A DNA stretch of 64,000 bases, taken from Anthracocystis setariae (taxonomy: Eukaryota > Basidiomycota > Ustilaginomycetes > Ustilaginales > Ustilaginaceae). Numbering within the stretch: the stretch's first letter is position 1; the number at the start of each line of letters is the position of its first letter. Below are positions 48,751 through 59,763 of this stretch, piece by piece. The position numbers were made by a program, and so were the translations under genes. Below the pieces are notes generated by a model. It made no database searches and was not told where the DNA came from. It saw only the letters and a list, made by a program, of their open reading frames with translations. The DNA is taken from contig CAKMXJ010000032.1 of assembly GCA_928724745.1 (NCBI GenBank), positions 1,178,001-1,242,000 on the forward strand. Reading direction: 5' to 3'.

Positions 48751-49874
48751 ATGTCTCAGTACCCTTCGGCCGCACCTGGTCAAAAGACCTTCAAGCTCAA
48801 CACTGGCGCTGAGATCCCCGTAGTAGGTCTCGGCACGTGGCAATCGCCAGCTGACGAGGTCGCCAAAGCCGTCGAGAGCGCTCTCAAGAGCGGCTACCGG
48901 TAAGTTTGTTTTCTACAAAATGTATTACATCCAAGATTGCGGTGGCTCAACTCCTTCCACATTCACCACTCGTTCTTACCCAATCTGACAGCCACATCGA
49001 TGCAGCCTGGATTTACGGACAAGAGGTTGCTGTCGGAGAGGGCATCAAAGCATCCGGAGTGCCGCGATCCGAGCTCTTCATCACCACCAAGATCTGGTGT
49101 ACTTACCACCGCAACCCCGAGGCTTGTCTCGATGATTCGTTGAAGAGGCTCGGTCTGGACTACGTCGACTTGCTGCTCATTCACTGGCCCGTGCCGCTAG
49201 AGAAGCGAGGAAACGAGAACATCCCTCTCAACCCTGACGGTTCTCGAGCTATTGACCGCGAGTGGACGCCCGAGCAGACTTGGGAGCTCATGGAGAAGCT
49301 GGCTGCTACCGGCAAGACCAAGGCGATTGGTGTCTCGAACTGGAGCGTTCCTTACTTGGAGAAGCTGCTCGCGGGTGCCAAGGTTGTGCCTGCAGCCAAC
49401 CAGGTAGAGCTGCACCCTTTCCTTCCGCAGCACGAACTGGTCAAGTACTGCCAGTCCAAGGGCATCCAGATGCAGGCCTACTCTCCCCTCGGCTCTTCGG
49501 GTGGACCTGTTCTGCAGGATGCGCTGGTGCAGTCGATTGCCAAGGCTCACGGCGCCGACCCGGCTCAGGTTGTCATCTCGTGGGCCGCTCAGCGTGGTGT
49601 GGTCGCTTTGCCCAAGAGCGTCACCCCAAGCCGAATCGAGACCAACGGCAAGTTGATTGTGCTCTCGGATGACGAGATGCTCCAACTCAACGAGCTCCAC
49701 AAGCAAGAAGGAAAGGCTGTCCGCCTCGTCAAGCCCAACGTAAGTTTCTGATCACTTTGATACACATTCTAGCATCTGCTTCAGCTAGCTGACTCTTTCA
49801 TCTTTCCTCGACATCTGACCATCTGACTTGTTACTTTCATCAACCATCAGTGGGGTGTTGACCTTGGATGGTAA
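48751..49874 (+). CDS. Aldo-keto reductase, Gcy1/Ypr1-like
   Basis: Three exons, 48751-48899, 48992-49739 and 49851-49874, join in frame to 306 residues. Donors are GTAAGT. Exon 3 encodes only WGVDLGW. The catalytic tetrad of the AKR family is complete: D53, Y58 (DAAWIYG), K83 (TTKIW) and H114 (LLIHWP). [30 protein letters not shown] and the NADP-binding stretch [12 protein letters not shown] are also present. The best fit is the Gcy1/Ypr1 glycerol dehydrogenase/aldose reductase group, which uses NADPH to reduce small aldehydes and ketoses and works in glycerol and polyol metabolism. The exact substrate is not determined by sequence. Confidence 0.93.
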
Positions 49875-50820
49875 AACAAAATTCACGCAACAGTCTTGTA
49901 TGGCACGCCATGCTTCTTTCAAGCTTTCCTTCGCATCCTGTCCATCCTAATACGTATCCCTTTTTTCGACCATTCACTGCCAACCCAAGATGGTTTGCTG
50001 TGTCGAAGCTGCCTGACATGGCATACAGTAGCAGCAACAGCAACGTAGCAATGCGACCTAAAGGCCACAGATTTGGTGTCGCGCATGCATGTGGAGGTGA
50101 CTGTGCCAAGAGAGAGAGACCCTTTTTCTTTTCGCCAAATCGGATTTTGGAGCTCACCACTCTTTCTGTAATCACATTTTAACGCCGCCTAAGACTCACG
50201 CTCACACCTGCTCTGACGACTTGAACGGCTGTCAGTAATGTGATATAGACGAGCTTCCATGAGCATTGTCTGTTAAGATTCTGGCTGGAGACGAGAACAT
50301 CAATCACGTTTGGCGGTGGTAGTGGAGGCTGAGGGTGCCGGCTCAGAAGAAACCCAATTCACGAGGCGAGCGTCGCGTTTGGGATTTTAGCGTCAGACGG
50401 AAAACTAACTGCGCATCGCATTATTAATATTGCAGCTCAACTCAGCGAATGCTTGCCTCTCTCTGTCGCTTTGCTTTCGAAAAGTGTTGCTTCGTATCGA
50501 TCAACACCTTGCTACCTCTGCTCAACTTGATCGTTGGGCGCATCAATCCCAACGGGCGACTTCGAACCACAGACACAGTAGGCAAAAGTGCAGTCGGCAA
50601 CCATCTCTTGAATCAAGGGTCCAATCTCGACCGATCTCCACCCTGACGATACCATCTCTAGCTCTTGATAACCCGCATCAGCTGCTCTGCCACTGCTTGG
50701 TACGAGCACACAACGCGCGTATGCTCTCACTACGTCCTATACTGAGCATCGATCGAACGAGTTGAGCTACCTCTGTATCCTCACTAGGACCAGCCAACGC
50801 ATATCGACTGATGCCGAGCC
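49875..50820. other. Spacer between the aldo-keto reductase and ulp2 genes
   Basis: This 946-bp tandem spacer holds the reductase 3' UTR and the ulp2 promoter. One TACAGTA motif lies at 50024. No gene is seen. Confidence 0.45.
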
Positions 50821-53800
50821 ATGGCCGGCTACGACATTTTCAACTCCTCTCCTGAGGCTCGCGATGTCACGGCTTCCTTCCATGGCGTCGGCAGCTCCAA
50901 GATCCCCCACGGCTTTGGGGAAACCACAACGGCCAAGAAACGTACTCCGATCGAAATTCCCAAGGAGGGAAGTAGGCCGCGAGACGAGTCCTCCCATCGA
51001 GCAAGGACATATGGAAATAGCAAACGACGGTCCAGGCGTCCTGCGCAACCGCCGAATCCCTTTGCCAAAGACACTTTCGATGACGAAGACATCATACCAG
51101 CTGGAAGCTCACCGCCTCGCACCGCCAGACGTTCTGGACCTCGTCCCTCGCCCCAAAGATCGAAGCAGCTGTCACAATCTCGCCCTGCGAGCAGTCCACC
51201 CGCCATTCTTCCACGCGAACATCATCACATCACGGATAACGGCAAGGGCAAGGCACGCGACTTGGATCCTACACCTCATCTTCCGACCCATCATCAACCT
51301 CAGCGCCGGACTTCCCAACCAGGCGTCATTCAAATTGAAGATGATAGCGATGATGATATCAAAGAAGTGCGCCAGGTGGCAGTAGCGCAAATGCAGCCGC
51401 GACCGCTCGGCGCCCGCTCATCTCCTCGCCTTCAAAACGTGGCCGCCAGCAGCAGCGCGCTTGCCGCCAAGGACCAGTTCCTCAAGAGCCAGGCAGAAAG
51501 ATTCTTGCCCGCCGCCACCGACACGTTCTACGCTCGGACCAAGTTCAACCGTCCAGATGGTCCGATTCGCGTCGAAGAGCCTCTCGAGATGCTCAAAAAG
51601 CCCAAAATCGTTGCTCGAGCCAGCCCCGAGCACGTCGACTCGCCTCATTTCCTGGACCGAACCACCATACCTAAGCCACCCCGTGGTGTTGCTGCACGCA
51701 TGAAAGCAAAGGATCCTTCGCCATCGCCTGCTGCCTTGAATAGCGCCGCAAACGCAGCTTCTCCTGCACGTTCACCCCGAGCTGACGCAGACCAAGATGT
51801 CGAAATGGTGTCCCATCCTTCCAAACGCAGGCGTACCGAATCATCTACAGCGTCCACCTCTCGCCGACGGAAGGATCTTGTCAAACCGCCGATCATTGTA
51901 AATCTGGGCGCCTTGGTCGTTTCCGACGTTTGGAGATCGCACAAAGACGCAACTCCCGTTGCATTGTTTCAACCTTCTGGCGTCCACTTGGGTCCTTCAT
52001 CAGATCGGCTCGAAAAGATCCCGTACGGCGATATCCGTGAGGTGGCCGCCAGTAGTCATGATGTCAAGTCGGACTCCATCCTGAGTCTGATCCTTCACCA
52101 CCAATCTTCAGCTGCCAAGCGCATGCAAGAGATTTTCCCGGAATTCGACCCACGTGCATCTGATAACGCCGCCGAAATCCACTTGATCGCCCGAGACGAA
52201 GTCCAGTCCGATTTCGAAGCACACAAACAAGCGATCGACTTCATCATCAGCAAGGACCACTCTATAAGCAAGAGATTTCTCATACAGCCCAACTCTACGA
52301 ACAAGGTTCAATCCCTCAGCAGAGTTCAGCAGGCACACTGGCCGCGAAAGGCGATCGGATATCGCAGCGACGCAATGCCTGCTGAAGCATTAACCTCGAA
52401 GCTTCGTACAAAGATCGTGCCGGGTGCAGGGCGCACCAGCGAAGGGCGCGATTCGATACAGACTCATTCGATGAATGCTTCGCAGCCTCGAAGGAAAGCA
52501 TTCGACATCCAACCACCCTCACCCAAGGCTGCATCGAGCTCAATCGCACATCCCGAGACGCGCAACACATTGCCGTCCTCCACATCGTCTTCTCCGTTCC
52601 CCGTTCCTGCATCCAAGAGCCAACCCACAGCTCATCTCGAGCCCACAGTCCAGACTAAATTGCCTTACGCTGCAGCTCCCCATGACAAGATTTTGACCTA
52701 TCCGTACGAAGGCACCAATGCTATCACCCTCCAGGCATCAGACTTTGAACGGCTCATGGATGGAGAGCTTCTCAACGATCTGAACATCGAATTTGGTCTC
52801 AAGCTCATGCTCGAAGATATCCGCAAGCGAGACCCGATCCTTGCCGACAGCATCCATATCTTCAACACCTTCTTCTACAAGCTGCTCAGTACGACGCCGG
52901 TCGCAGAAAGCTTTTCAAAGCTGCGCAAGTGGACAGGAAAAGCAGGGTTAGATCTGTTCTCCAAGAAATATGTGGTGGTGCCCATCAACGAAGACTACCA
53001 TTGGTATCTAGCCGTCATTGTCAATCCTGGTGCATTGCTGCTGGAACATGACCAGGAAGCGATCAGCGAGCAAGACGGAAACACAGTCGACTCGGCGTTG
53101 CCGGATGCTTCCCAGATACGGTCTACGCCGTCACCTCCTCCAGTCAAAGATCGGATCGAAGAAGGGACCCCTCCATCGCAACCGCAAGGTGCAGGGACAC
53201 AGCCGTCAGCAAGCTCAGACGCAGTCGCAACGCCACCGCTTTCTCCGCTGCGCATGCCACTGCGTGGAACAGAAGCCAGTGGGTCACCAATGCTCGCGCC
53301 TATGGACCTCGATGACCACTCCCGCGACGGCACACCCACGAAAGCTCTAATTCCTTCTATAGATCTCAATCAGACATTCGTGCTTACGTTCGATAGCCTG
53401 GGCTCTCGGCACCCCAAGGTTCGAAACGTACTGCACGAGTATTTGTGGCGTGAAGCTTTGGACAAGAAGCGTTTCCCACCTGCGCTGCTGGCCAAGCAAG
53501 CCGCTAAGCTCGAGGCCGAACAGACGAGCGTCAAGCACGGCAAGCTGCAGACACGAGCGCAGGAGGCTGCACAGAAGGACCAGGAGAATCCATGGAACAA
53601 GGACGATCGAATGGACGAGAGTGCGGACGGAAACGACGTCAAAGACGAATCGCACATGCACGGCACGCGAGGAACTTTTGATTCAGCCGGCCAGAAGCCT
53701 AGCGACTCGATCGACGAAGAGATGGTGGCCAAGAGTCTACCGATCGCCAAGCACATTGACGCCAAGGTGCCGGCGCAGCGTAACTTTTGCGACTGTGGCA

Positions 53801-54756
53801 TCTATCTTTTGCATTATTTCGAGCGCTTCTTTGCGGACCCGGACAAGTTTGTCCGGCTGATCGTGGAAGCGAAGGCCAAGCGCGAACTCAAACCGAGCTC
53901 CACGATCCGGCGTCTGTACAAGGCGGATGAAGAGAAGGCCATCATGTCGGAGTGGCAGTCGGGCGAAGTGAGTGGCAAGCGCGAGTACTGGCGTCACCGG
54001 ATTGTCGAGATGATGAAGGAATGGCGAGCGTATCAGAAGGAGCAGGAGGCGATGGAAAGGTTGGAGGAAGAGGCTGGCGCCGAAGACAAGAGCAAGGCTG
54101 GTTCGGAGAGTGGGGATGTGCAGCCGGTGCAAGGGCCACAGGAGGATGCTGCGCACGTGGCGGATTCGGTGGAAGAGCCGATGCAGGTGGATGCACAGAA
54201 TGGGCGGGAGGAGCGGAAGCAAGAGGAACAAGCTGACGCAGATGAGAGCGAGTCGGATGATATCGAGAGGTTTGTGCACGCCATGGCTAGTGGGGCGGAT
54301 GTGGAAGCGAGGCGAGAGATCGATAGTGTGCTGTCGCAAGCGCTTGCCAATCACTCTGGGCCGTTGTCGCAGGAGGATCTGTTGAAGATGCAGCAAGAGG
54401 ATCATGCGGTGGAGCAAGATCCGATGCAGATGTTACGAGATGTTACGACTCCGCCGATGCCAGAGCAGGCGTTGCTGCGTGAGACTCGGGCGGTGGTGCA
54501 GCAGCAGCAGCAGCAGCAGCAGCCGCCGCCGCCATCGAGCTTCGGCGCGTCCATGATCGAACACATCTCGCCATCCTGGGATCGTCTCTCATCCGCCCTG
54601 TCCAACTCTTTCCAGTACAAGGGGAAGGGAAGGGAGGTAGGTTCGGATGATGAAAGCGATTCCGACTCGAGTGTTTCGGTGACCGAAGTGGTGGTGGTGG
54701 CACCGGCTTCGAGGGCTGTTTCGGCGTCGCGAAGTGTCGATGTCGAGGATGTGTAA
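50821..54756 (+). CDS. ulp2: SUMO protease of the Ulp2/SENP6-7 type
   Basis: This 1311-residue cysteine protease of the C48 family has a complete catalytic set: H727 in YHWYLAVI, D858 in TFDSLGSRHPKV, Q986 and C992 in AQRNFCDCGIYLLHYFE. The domain begins near residue 640 (KILTYPYEG...LLNDLNIEFGLKL). About 110 Ser/Pro/Thr-rich residues are inserted between His and Asp, and a charged insertion precedes the Cys. Interrupted catalytic domains of this kind define the Ulp2/SENP6-7 branch, which trims poly-SUMO chains in the nucleus. The 600-residue N-terminal region is basic and Ser/Pro-rich. It contains IQIEDDSDDD-like acidic motifs that could bind SUMO. A CAG repeat at 54499-54522 encodes eight Gln. 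Confidence 0.93.
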   Translation: MAGYDIFNSSPEARDVTASFHGVGSSKIPHGFGETTTAKKRTPIEIPKEGSRPRDESSHRARTYGNSKRRSRRPAQPPNPFAKDTFDDEDIIPAGSSPPRTARRSGPRPSPQRSKQLSQSRPASSPPAILPREHHHITDNGKGKARDLDPTPHLPTHHQPQRRTSQPGVIQIEDDSDDDIKEVRQVAVAQMQPRPLGARSSPRLQNVAASSSALAAKDQFLKSQAERFLPAATDTFYARTKFNRPDGPIRVEEPLEMLKKPKIVARASPEHVDSPHFLDRTTIPKPPRGVAARMKAKDPSPSPAALNSAANAASPARSPRADADQDVEMVSHPSKRRRTESSTASTSRRRKDLVKPPIIVNLGALVVSDVWRSHKDATPVALFQPSGVHLGPSSDRLEKIPYGDIREVAASSHDVKSDSILSLILHHQSSAAKRMQEIFPEFDPRASDNAAEIHLIARDEVQSDFEAHKQAIDFIISKDHSISKRFLIQPNSTNKVQSLSRVQQAHWPRKAIGYRSDAMPAEALTSKLRTKIVPGAGRTSEGRDSIQTHSMNASQPRRKAFDIQPPSPKAASSSIAHPETRNTLPSSTSSSPFPVPASKSQPTAHLEPTVQTKLPYAAAPHDKILTYPYEGTNAITLQASDFERLMDGELLNDLNIEFGLKLMLEDIRKRDPILADSIHIFNTFFYKLLSTTPVAESFSKLRKWTGKAGLDLFSKKYVVVPINEDYHWYLAVIVNPGALLLEHDQEAISEQDGNTVDSALPDASQIRSTPSPPPVKDRIEEGTPPSQPQGAGTQPSASSDAVATPPLSPLRMPLRGTEASGSPMLAPMDLDDHSRDGTPTKALIPSIDLNQTFVLTFDSLGSRHPKVRNVLHEYLWREALDKKRFPPALLAKQAAKLEAEQTSVKHGKLQTRAQEAAQKDQENPWNKDDRMDESADGNDVKDESHMHGTRGTFDSAGQKPSDSIDEEMVAKSLPIAKHIDAKVPAQRNFCDCGIYLLHYFERFFADPDKFVRLIVEAKAKRELKPSSTIRRLYKADEEKAIMSEWQSGEVSGKREYWRHRIVEMMKEWRAYQKEQEAMERLEEEAGAEDKSKAGSESGDVQPVQGPQEDAAHVADSVEEPMQVDAQNGREERKQEEQADADESESDDIERFVHAMASGADVEARREIDSVLSQALANHSGPLSQEDLLKMQQEDHAVEQDPMQMLRDVTTPPMPEQALLRETRAVVQQQQQQQQPPPPSSFGASMIEHISPSWDRLSSALSNSFQYKGKGREVGSDDESDSDSSVSVTEVVVVAPASRAVSASRSVDVEDV
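54499..54522. repeat. CAG microsatellite inside the ulp2 CDS
   Basis: Eight CAG units encode a Gln run, followed by Pro codons, near the C-terminus. Confidence 0.9.
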
Positions 54757-54796
54757 GTGGGTTGGTTGGTTTTCAAATTCATTCATTCGTAAGATA

Positions 54797-54817
54797 TGTG
54801 TGTGTGTGTGTGTGTGT
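54797..54817. repeat. (TG)n microsatellite in a convergent spacer
   Basis: About ten TG units lie in the 160-bp gap between two convergent genes. A G-rich stretch follows at about 54894-54916. Confidence 0.9.
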
Positions 54818-54916
54818 TATCTCTATTGAGAAAAATGGAGCCAAGAGATTGAGCAAGTGCATGAAATGGAAGCATGGAGAGAAGGAGCAAGCGCGGGGGG
54901 GGAGGGGGGAGGGGGA

Positions 54917-56317
54917 TTAGGGTTCGTCGTCGGTGATGAAGACTTTGACGACGCCTCTGGCGTTTTTGTTGTCTTTTCCGTTGGCGAGGGTTTCGAAGGC
55001 GAGTAGGGCATCTTTGAGCGGGTAGGTGTGGGAGACTAAGTTTTCGATGCCGCCCATTTTTTTTCCTGCGCCAAAGCCTTCGGTGGTGGATTGGGTGGTT
55101 GATTGGGCGTGGAGGCCACCGCCTTGAGCACGTAGGGTTCCACCTGCGAGTAGACCAAGTGCGGTAGGGTAGGTGTTGGCGTATCGGAAGACGCCGATGA
55201 CATCGACTTCGCGCAGAGCAGCGTTACCGATCGGTAAGGTTTGGATGGGATTACCCATACCGATCAGAACGACTTTACCTCCGGCTTTGGTGGCAAAGAT
55301 TCCAGTCTGAACGCAGGTGGGTACACCAGTGCATTCAAACACCACGTCAAAACCTTCGGATTGCAGCTCCAGAGGCGCAGGTTGGATGGCGTAGCCCGTC
55401 GATGAGGACTCGGAAGAGGACGAGGTTGAGATGGCTTCCAGCAGAGTGGTTGCCGAGGAAGAAGCAGATGCGATGGCTGCCTTGTCCTCAGCTACGCGAC
55501 GAGCACGTGCATCTTGCTCCTCGACACCATTTGCAGCCGCAGGGGTAGCGCGAGGCAACAAGTAGGTGGCATCCGCCCAACCATTCTTGGCAGCAAACTC
55601 GAGTCTACCGGCATCGATATCGACAGCGGCGACGAAGCTTGCTCCACTCGCCTTAGCCGCAGCACAAGCAAGCAAACCAACCGCACCAGCACCGTAAACA
55701 AGTACACTCTGACCTGCCTGCAACTGACTCCTCCTGATCCCCTGCAAAACCACGGAAAGCGGCTCGCACAGCGCTGCGGATGTAAGCGAAACGTTGGCAG
55801 GCAGCTTGTGGACGAGCCACGAAGGCCAGTTCATGTACTTTTGAAGAGTGCCGTCAAGGTGCGGGTGGGTCTTGGCCGACGAAGCGAAGCGCATCTGTTT
55901 GCAAAGGTTGTAGCGACCGTCGCGACACTTTGGGCAAGAGCCACAAAAGCGACCAGCCTCGATGGCGACCCTGTCTCCAACAGAGAGGTTGGCGGAAGCA
56001 GGCACGTTGGGACCAACAGCGACGATTTCTCCGGCGGATTCGTGTCCGAGACACATGGAGTGTTGCAGAGCAAAGTCACCGTTGCGACCGTGAAGGTAGT
56101 AGTGAAGATCAGAACCGCAAAGACCGGTAGCACGAACGCGGATCTGGACTTCGTCACCGGTAGGAGCAGTATAAGGGCGCTCCTCGATGCGAAGGTCCTT
56201 GGCGCCGTGAAGGACAGCAGAGGTGTTGGGGCCGAAAGAGGAGGAGCCGTTTGCGCTCATCTTGGCAGATCCGGTTGTTGGCACCGGTGTAACTTCTGTG
56301 ACAGCGACGGGAGCCAT
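54917..56317 (-). CDS. Sorbitol/xylitol dehydrogenase-like zinc MDR enzyme
   Basis: This 466-residue medium-chain dehydrogenase shows CGSDLHYYLHG, GHESAGEIVAVG, a four-Cys structural zinc loop (CGSCPKCRDGRYNLC), CEPLSVVLQG and the nucleotide fold YGAGAVGLLACAAAKASGA. It fits the sorbitol (L-iditol 2-) or xylitol dehydrogenase group. It differs from the L-arabinitol-like enzyme at 26665-27942 in lacking FWKH. About 60 Ala/Ser-rich residues are inserted after the Rossmann core (near 265-325), making it about 100 residues longer than usual. The start is the ATG at 56317 (MAPVAVTEV); an ATG at 56260 (MSANGSSSFG) is an alternative. It is convergent with ulp2, 160 bp between stops. Confidence 0.88.
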   Translation of the reverse strand: MAPVAVTEVTPVPTTGSAKMSANGSSSFGPNTSAVLHGAKDLRIEERPYTAPTGDEVQIRVRATGLCGSDLHYYLHGRNGDFALQHSMCLGHESAGEIVAVGPNVPASANLSVGDRVAIEAGRFCGSCPKCRDGRYNLCKQMRFASSAKTHPHLDGTLQKYMNWPSWLVHKLPANVSLTSAALCEPLSVVLQGIRRSQLQAGQSVLVYGAGAVGLLACAAAKASGASFVAAVDIDAGRLEFAAKNGWADATYLLPRATPAAANGVEEQDARARRVAEDKAAIASASSSATTLLEAISTSSSSESSSTGYAIQPAPLELQSEGFDVVFECTGVPTCVQTGIFATKAGGKVVLIGMGNPIQTLPIGNAALREVDVIGVFRYANTYPTALGLLAGGTLRAQGGGLHAQSTTQSTTEGFGAGKKMGGIENLVSHTYPLKDALLAFETLANGKDNKNARGVVKVFITDDEP

Positions 56318-58160
56318 TGTGGTTATGTTGGTAGAGGGCGACGAGGATGAGGTTTGTGATCGATGAGGATGTGATCGTGGAGATAAGAAGGTAGACAAGA
56401 AAGGTCAGCTTCGATGATATGGACGGAGGAGGCCGGGGAGTAGAAAGCGAGCACACAATACGAAGAGGCGAGCGCGCGGGGGAACGACGAAGAAGACAGA
56501 AGCGAGGTGGGCAAGGCGGGGGGAAACAAGGCTGGAGCCGTGAGAACGAGGCGGTGCGTGTCGGACCGAACACAGAGGCTAGAGCCGCGACTTCATTTGG
56601 TAATCCTCGCTATCATGGTCTGAACAAACTTACAGAACGGAAGAGGACGGACGGGTTTGAGAACCGGAGTTGTGGTCCGGGGATGATGAACGTACGCAAG
56701 CAAGGGACGAACAAGACACAGATCGAGACTAAGTCGGGATAACACTCTGTTGATGGTACAGTAGGCTCAGAATTGGCCGTGTGGAAAAGGTCAAAAGAAA
56801 GAAAGATGTCGTCTTCGTGTCAACGTGGGGCACAAAAGGTGTTCCTGGGCGAAGACGTACAGAAGAAAACTGCAATCTGTAAACTGCTCTTTCCCCAGTC
56901 TCGCCAGACGAGAGCGATGCGGGGCAGACCAGGAGACCGTCAGAGTCCACGAACAGCACCACATTTGGCAGCACAGTGAAAAGAATACGGCTCGCACGCT
57001 TTCTTGTCCGGCCCGCGAATGTGTCGGCGACTGACCGGTGCGGTCATTTCACGGTCACCACCAAATCGAACTCGCCGGACCGTCCTTCCGGCTCCACCCT
57101 CTACCCTAACATTGTCTAAGATTTCCACGTTTTGGTGCCAATCCAATGTTAGTGGATCGGGAGCGCAGTCATCGCGATCGCCATCGACTCGATACATCTG
57201 ATCGTTCGGTCGAAACGCCGAACCAGCCAATTCTGACATGTCGCGCACTGCCGACCGTCCGGCAATCGTAGGTCAGCCGCCTCTCGATCTACAACCATGA
57301 GGAGATAGGATTGACTGTATCGCAATGCTCAGTGTCGTTGTGACACTGTCAAGGATGCAGCCGATCTAGCTGAATCATATATCGCCCTTTTGTCGTGTCG
57401 ACCTGCCGCTTATCTGCTGACCCGGTTGTCAAGAAGCATGCCATATCGCCGAGTTTCCATCCATGCGATCGACAACATCGCTCTTGGCAACATACATCAA
57501 CTTCTCCATCGTTGGCAGGACAATGACGGCTGACTCTAGAGACCAGTCCATGTCCTATACACGCCACATAGAAGCAGTCGACTTTCGTTTGCCGTTGCGC
57601 TGCACCTTCCTCTTCGAGATGTTGAGATGTGCTTCTGTGATGCCAATGCCGTGTCCCTAGTCCTTGAGTCTTGCTTCCGAAACATCTACATCGCCTAGGT
57701 TCAGATGCTTGATATACATCTCGACAAGCTATCGATCGATTCTTTTACTCCCTTTTACTCGCCGACAACCTTTTGCTTCGCTCGTAGACCTTAGATAGGC
57801 TCCAAGTTTATCGCGTTCCGCTCTTTGCTCCTCACCATTGTATCCATAGCAACCCACAACCGACAGGCACCTTGACTACCCGTTGTTCAGGTGCAACTTC
57901 CTTCAGTTCACCTCGCAAGCTCGCTGGTCGAGCGTATCATCGGAACTCCGTCGATCATCTCCGTGGCTCCAAGTAGACGTGTTCCAGCCTCTGATATTCC
58001 AACAGCAAACAATTGCGGTCATACACAAGGACTTGTATCCCGATACTTACTGAATAAGTACGCTGCCGAAATCGATCATTCCAGTAGACATTTGTGCTAA
58101 CTCGTACTCATTCCATCCTCAAGTAGCAGGTGATATCTCCCAAGTCGAACAAGATAGAGG
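56318..58160. other. 1.8-kb divergent region, no gene seen
   Basis: This lies between the sorbitol-type dehydrogenase and the M43 protease gene. One TACAGTA motif lies at 56757. Short frames exist on both strands without protein-like features. Pyrimidine-rich leader sequence precedes 58161. Confidence 0.5.
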
Positions 58161-59665
58161 ATGCTTCATTTGCAAAGGCTGTTTCTTGCCATTTCCCTGG
58201 CGCTGCTCTTACCTCTACTTATAAGTTATCGTCAGGGAAGCGGCCAAGTCCTGGCTCATCCAGTCCAAGCAAGCAGTGTTATAGACCCCAAGATTTCGAT
58301 CTCCAACTCTGCCAATGGGGAACAGGCGACTGTCGATCCGGAAGCGGTGATCAAGGCACTTAAGGCCATGTCCGAAGAGATCGGGCTACAATCGCATGAA
58401 GAGGATCAAACGCAACCCAGGAAGGTCATCTCCCACGATAAGGGTGGACCAATTGAGTCAAGCTCCGAAACAAGGCTTAAAGGCAGTACCGACAGGAAGA
58501 CAGCCAGCAATCAGCACAGCGGCAACATAGACGGAGAACAAGACAAGAAAAACAAAGGCAACAAGAAGGACGAACAGAACGCGTCCACCAACGAAACCTC
58601 GAAAGCGGCGATGGTCTTTCTCCAGCAGCCTCGCTCACGATTTTGTGCTCAGGCTGCCAACACCAACCATACTATCGATAACATCTCGCAAGCGCTAGTC
58701 AGAGATGAGCTTAATCGGCTCGATGGCATCCGCAAACAGCTTGCCAAATCCAAGTCCGGGGCCAGTGGACCTCGCGAACTTACCGACGCCAGAATCCTGG
58801 CAGATCAGCCCAGGACAGTGCAGGTAGTATGGCACGTCATCCATGCAGGTTCCAGCGGCAATCTTTCCTCGGTCATGGTGAGCGACCAGATGCAAGTGCT
58901 CAACGACGACTACAAGGCATACGGGTTCCAGTTTGAGCTCAAAGACACTGACCGCGTGGACAATGCTGATTATTTCAGAAACATGGCTCCAAATACGGAA
59001 TTGGAGGAACAGATGAAGACGTCGTTGAGAAGGGGAGGCGTCGAGACGCTGAACCTGTATTCTGTCGACTTGCAGGGCGGATTGTTGGGGTATGCGACTT
59101 TTCCGTGGGATGCTCAAGAGGATCTGAGCAAGGATGGCGTGGTTTTCCAGTATAGTTCTGTGCCGGGGGGCAGCGATGTCGGGTACAATCTGGGCAAGAC
59201 TTTGACGCATGAGGTGGGTCATTGGTTGGGGTTATATCATGTGTTTCAAGGTGGATGTGAGGCGCCAGGAGACTATGTTGACGATACTCCGCCACAGAGG
59301 CTGGCGTCTCGCGGTTGTCCCGTCGGGCAAGATAGTTGCGCGGGTGGAGGACCCGACAGCATTCACAAGTGAGTCCACAACGACAGGGTCAAGATGCACC
59401 GTCTTCCAACGTCGCAAGAGTGTGGTGGAACTAACTGAAACTCCCTCTGACTGTACGCTGTCACTTTGACGGTTTGATGGTGACCTTAGCTACATGGAGT
59501 AAGTACGCGTTCTAGAATCAAACTGTGACGGTGCGAGATTGCATGCTGACTGGACAATCTTATGTTTGCCGTTACAGCTACTCGAGCGACGCATGTCTCA
59601 CCGAGTTCACGGAAGGACAAGCTGTCCGCATGGCAGCCCTTACTAGTCAATACCGTCATATCTAG
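58161..59665 (+). CDS. Secreted metalloprotease, pappalysin-type M43 family
   Basis: Three exons give 434 residues: 58161-59368, a 9-nt exon at 59490-59498 and 59578-59665. Donors are GTGAGT and GTAAGT, acceptors CCTTAG and TTACAG. Residues 1-30 (MLHLQRLFLAISLALLLPLL...) form a clear signal peptide. About 180 hydrophilic residues, rich in Lys, Asn and Gln, look like a propeptide or linker. The catalytic domain has the zinc motif HEVGHWLGLYHVF (H350, E351, H354, H360). The tiny exon supplies YM and part of D in NYMDYSSDACLTEF, which includes the Met-turn Met405. The protein ends at AALTSQYRHI. M43 fungal enzymes are secreted, so an extracellular or host-facing role is possible but not shown. 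Its stop is 98 bp from that of the RWDD2-like gene. Confidence 0.9.
59490..59498 (+). other. 9-nt exon of the M43 protease gene
   Basis: The exon CTACATGGA is flanked by CCTTAG upstream and GTAAGT downstream. It is the only way found to join the flanking exons in frame and to make NYMDYSSDACLTEF. Confidence 0.8.
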
Positions 59666-59763
59666 CCTTGAACACTTCACCTTCACAGGCTTTCATGTGT
59701 TCATGAATATGACAGCAATCACGGAGCCTGCACCTTCTGCGTATGAGCGAAACGAGACAGTAT

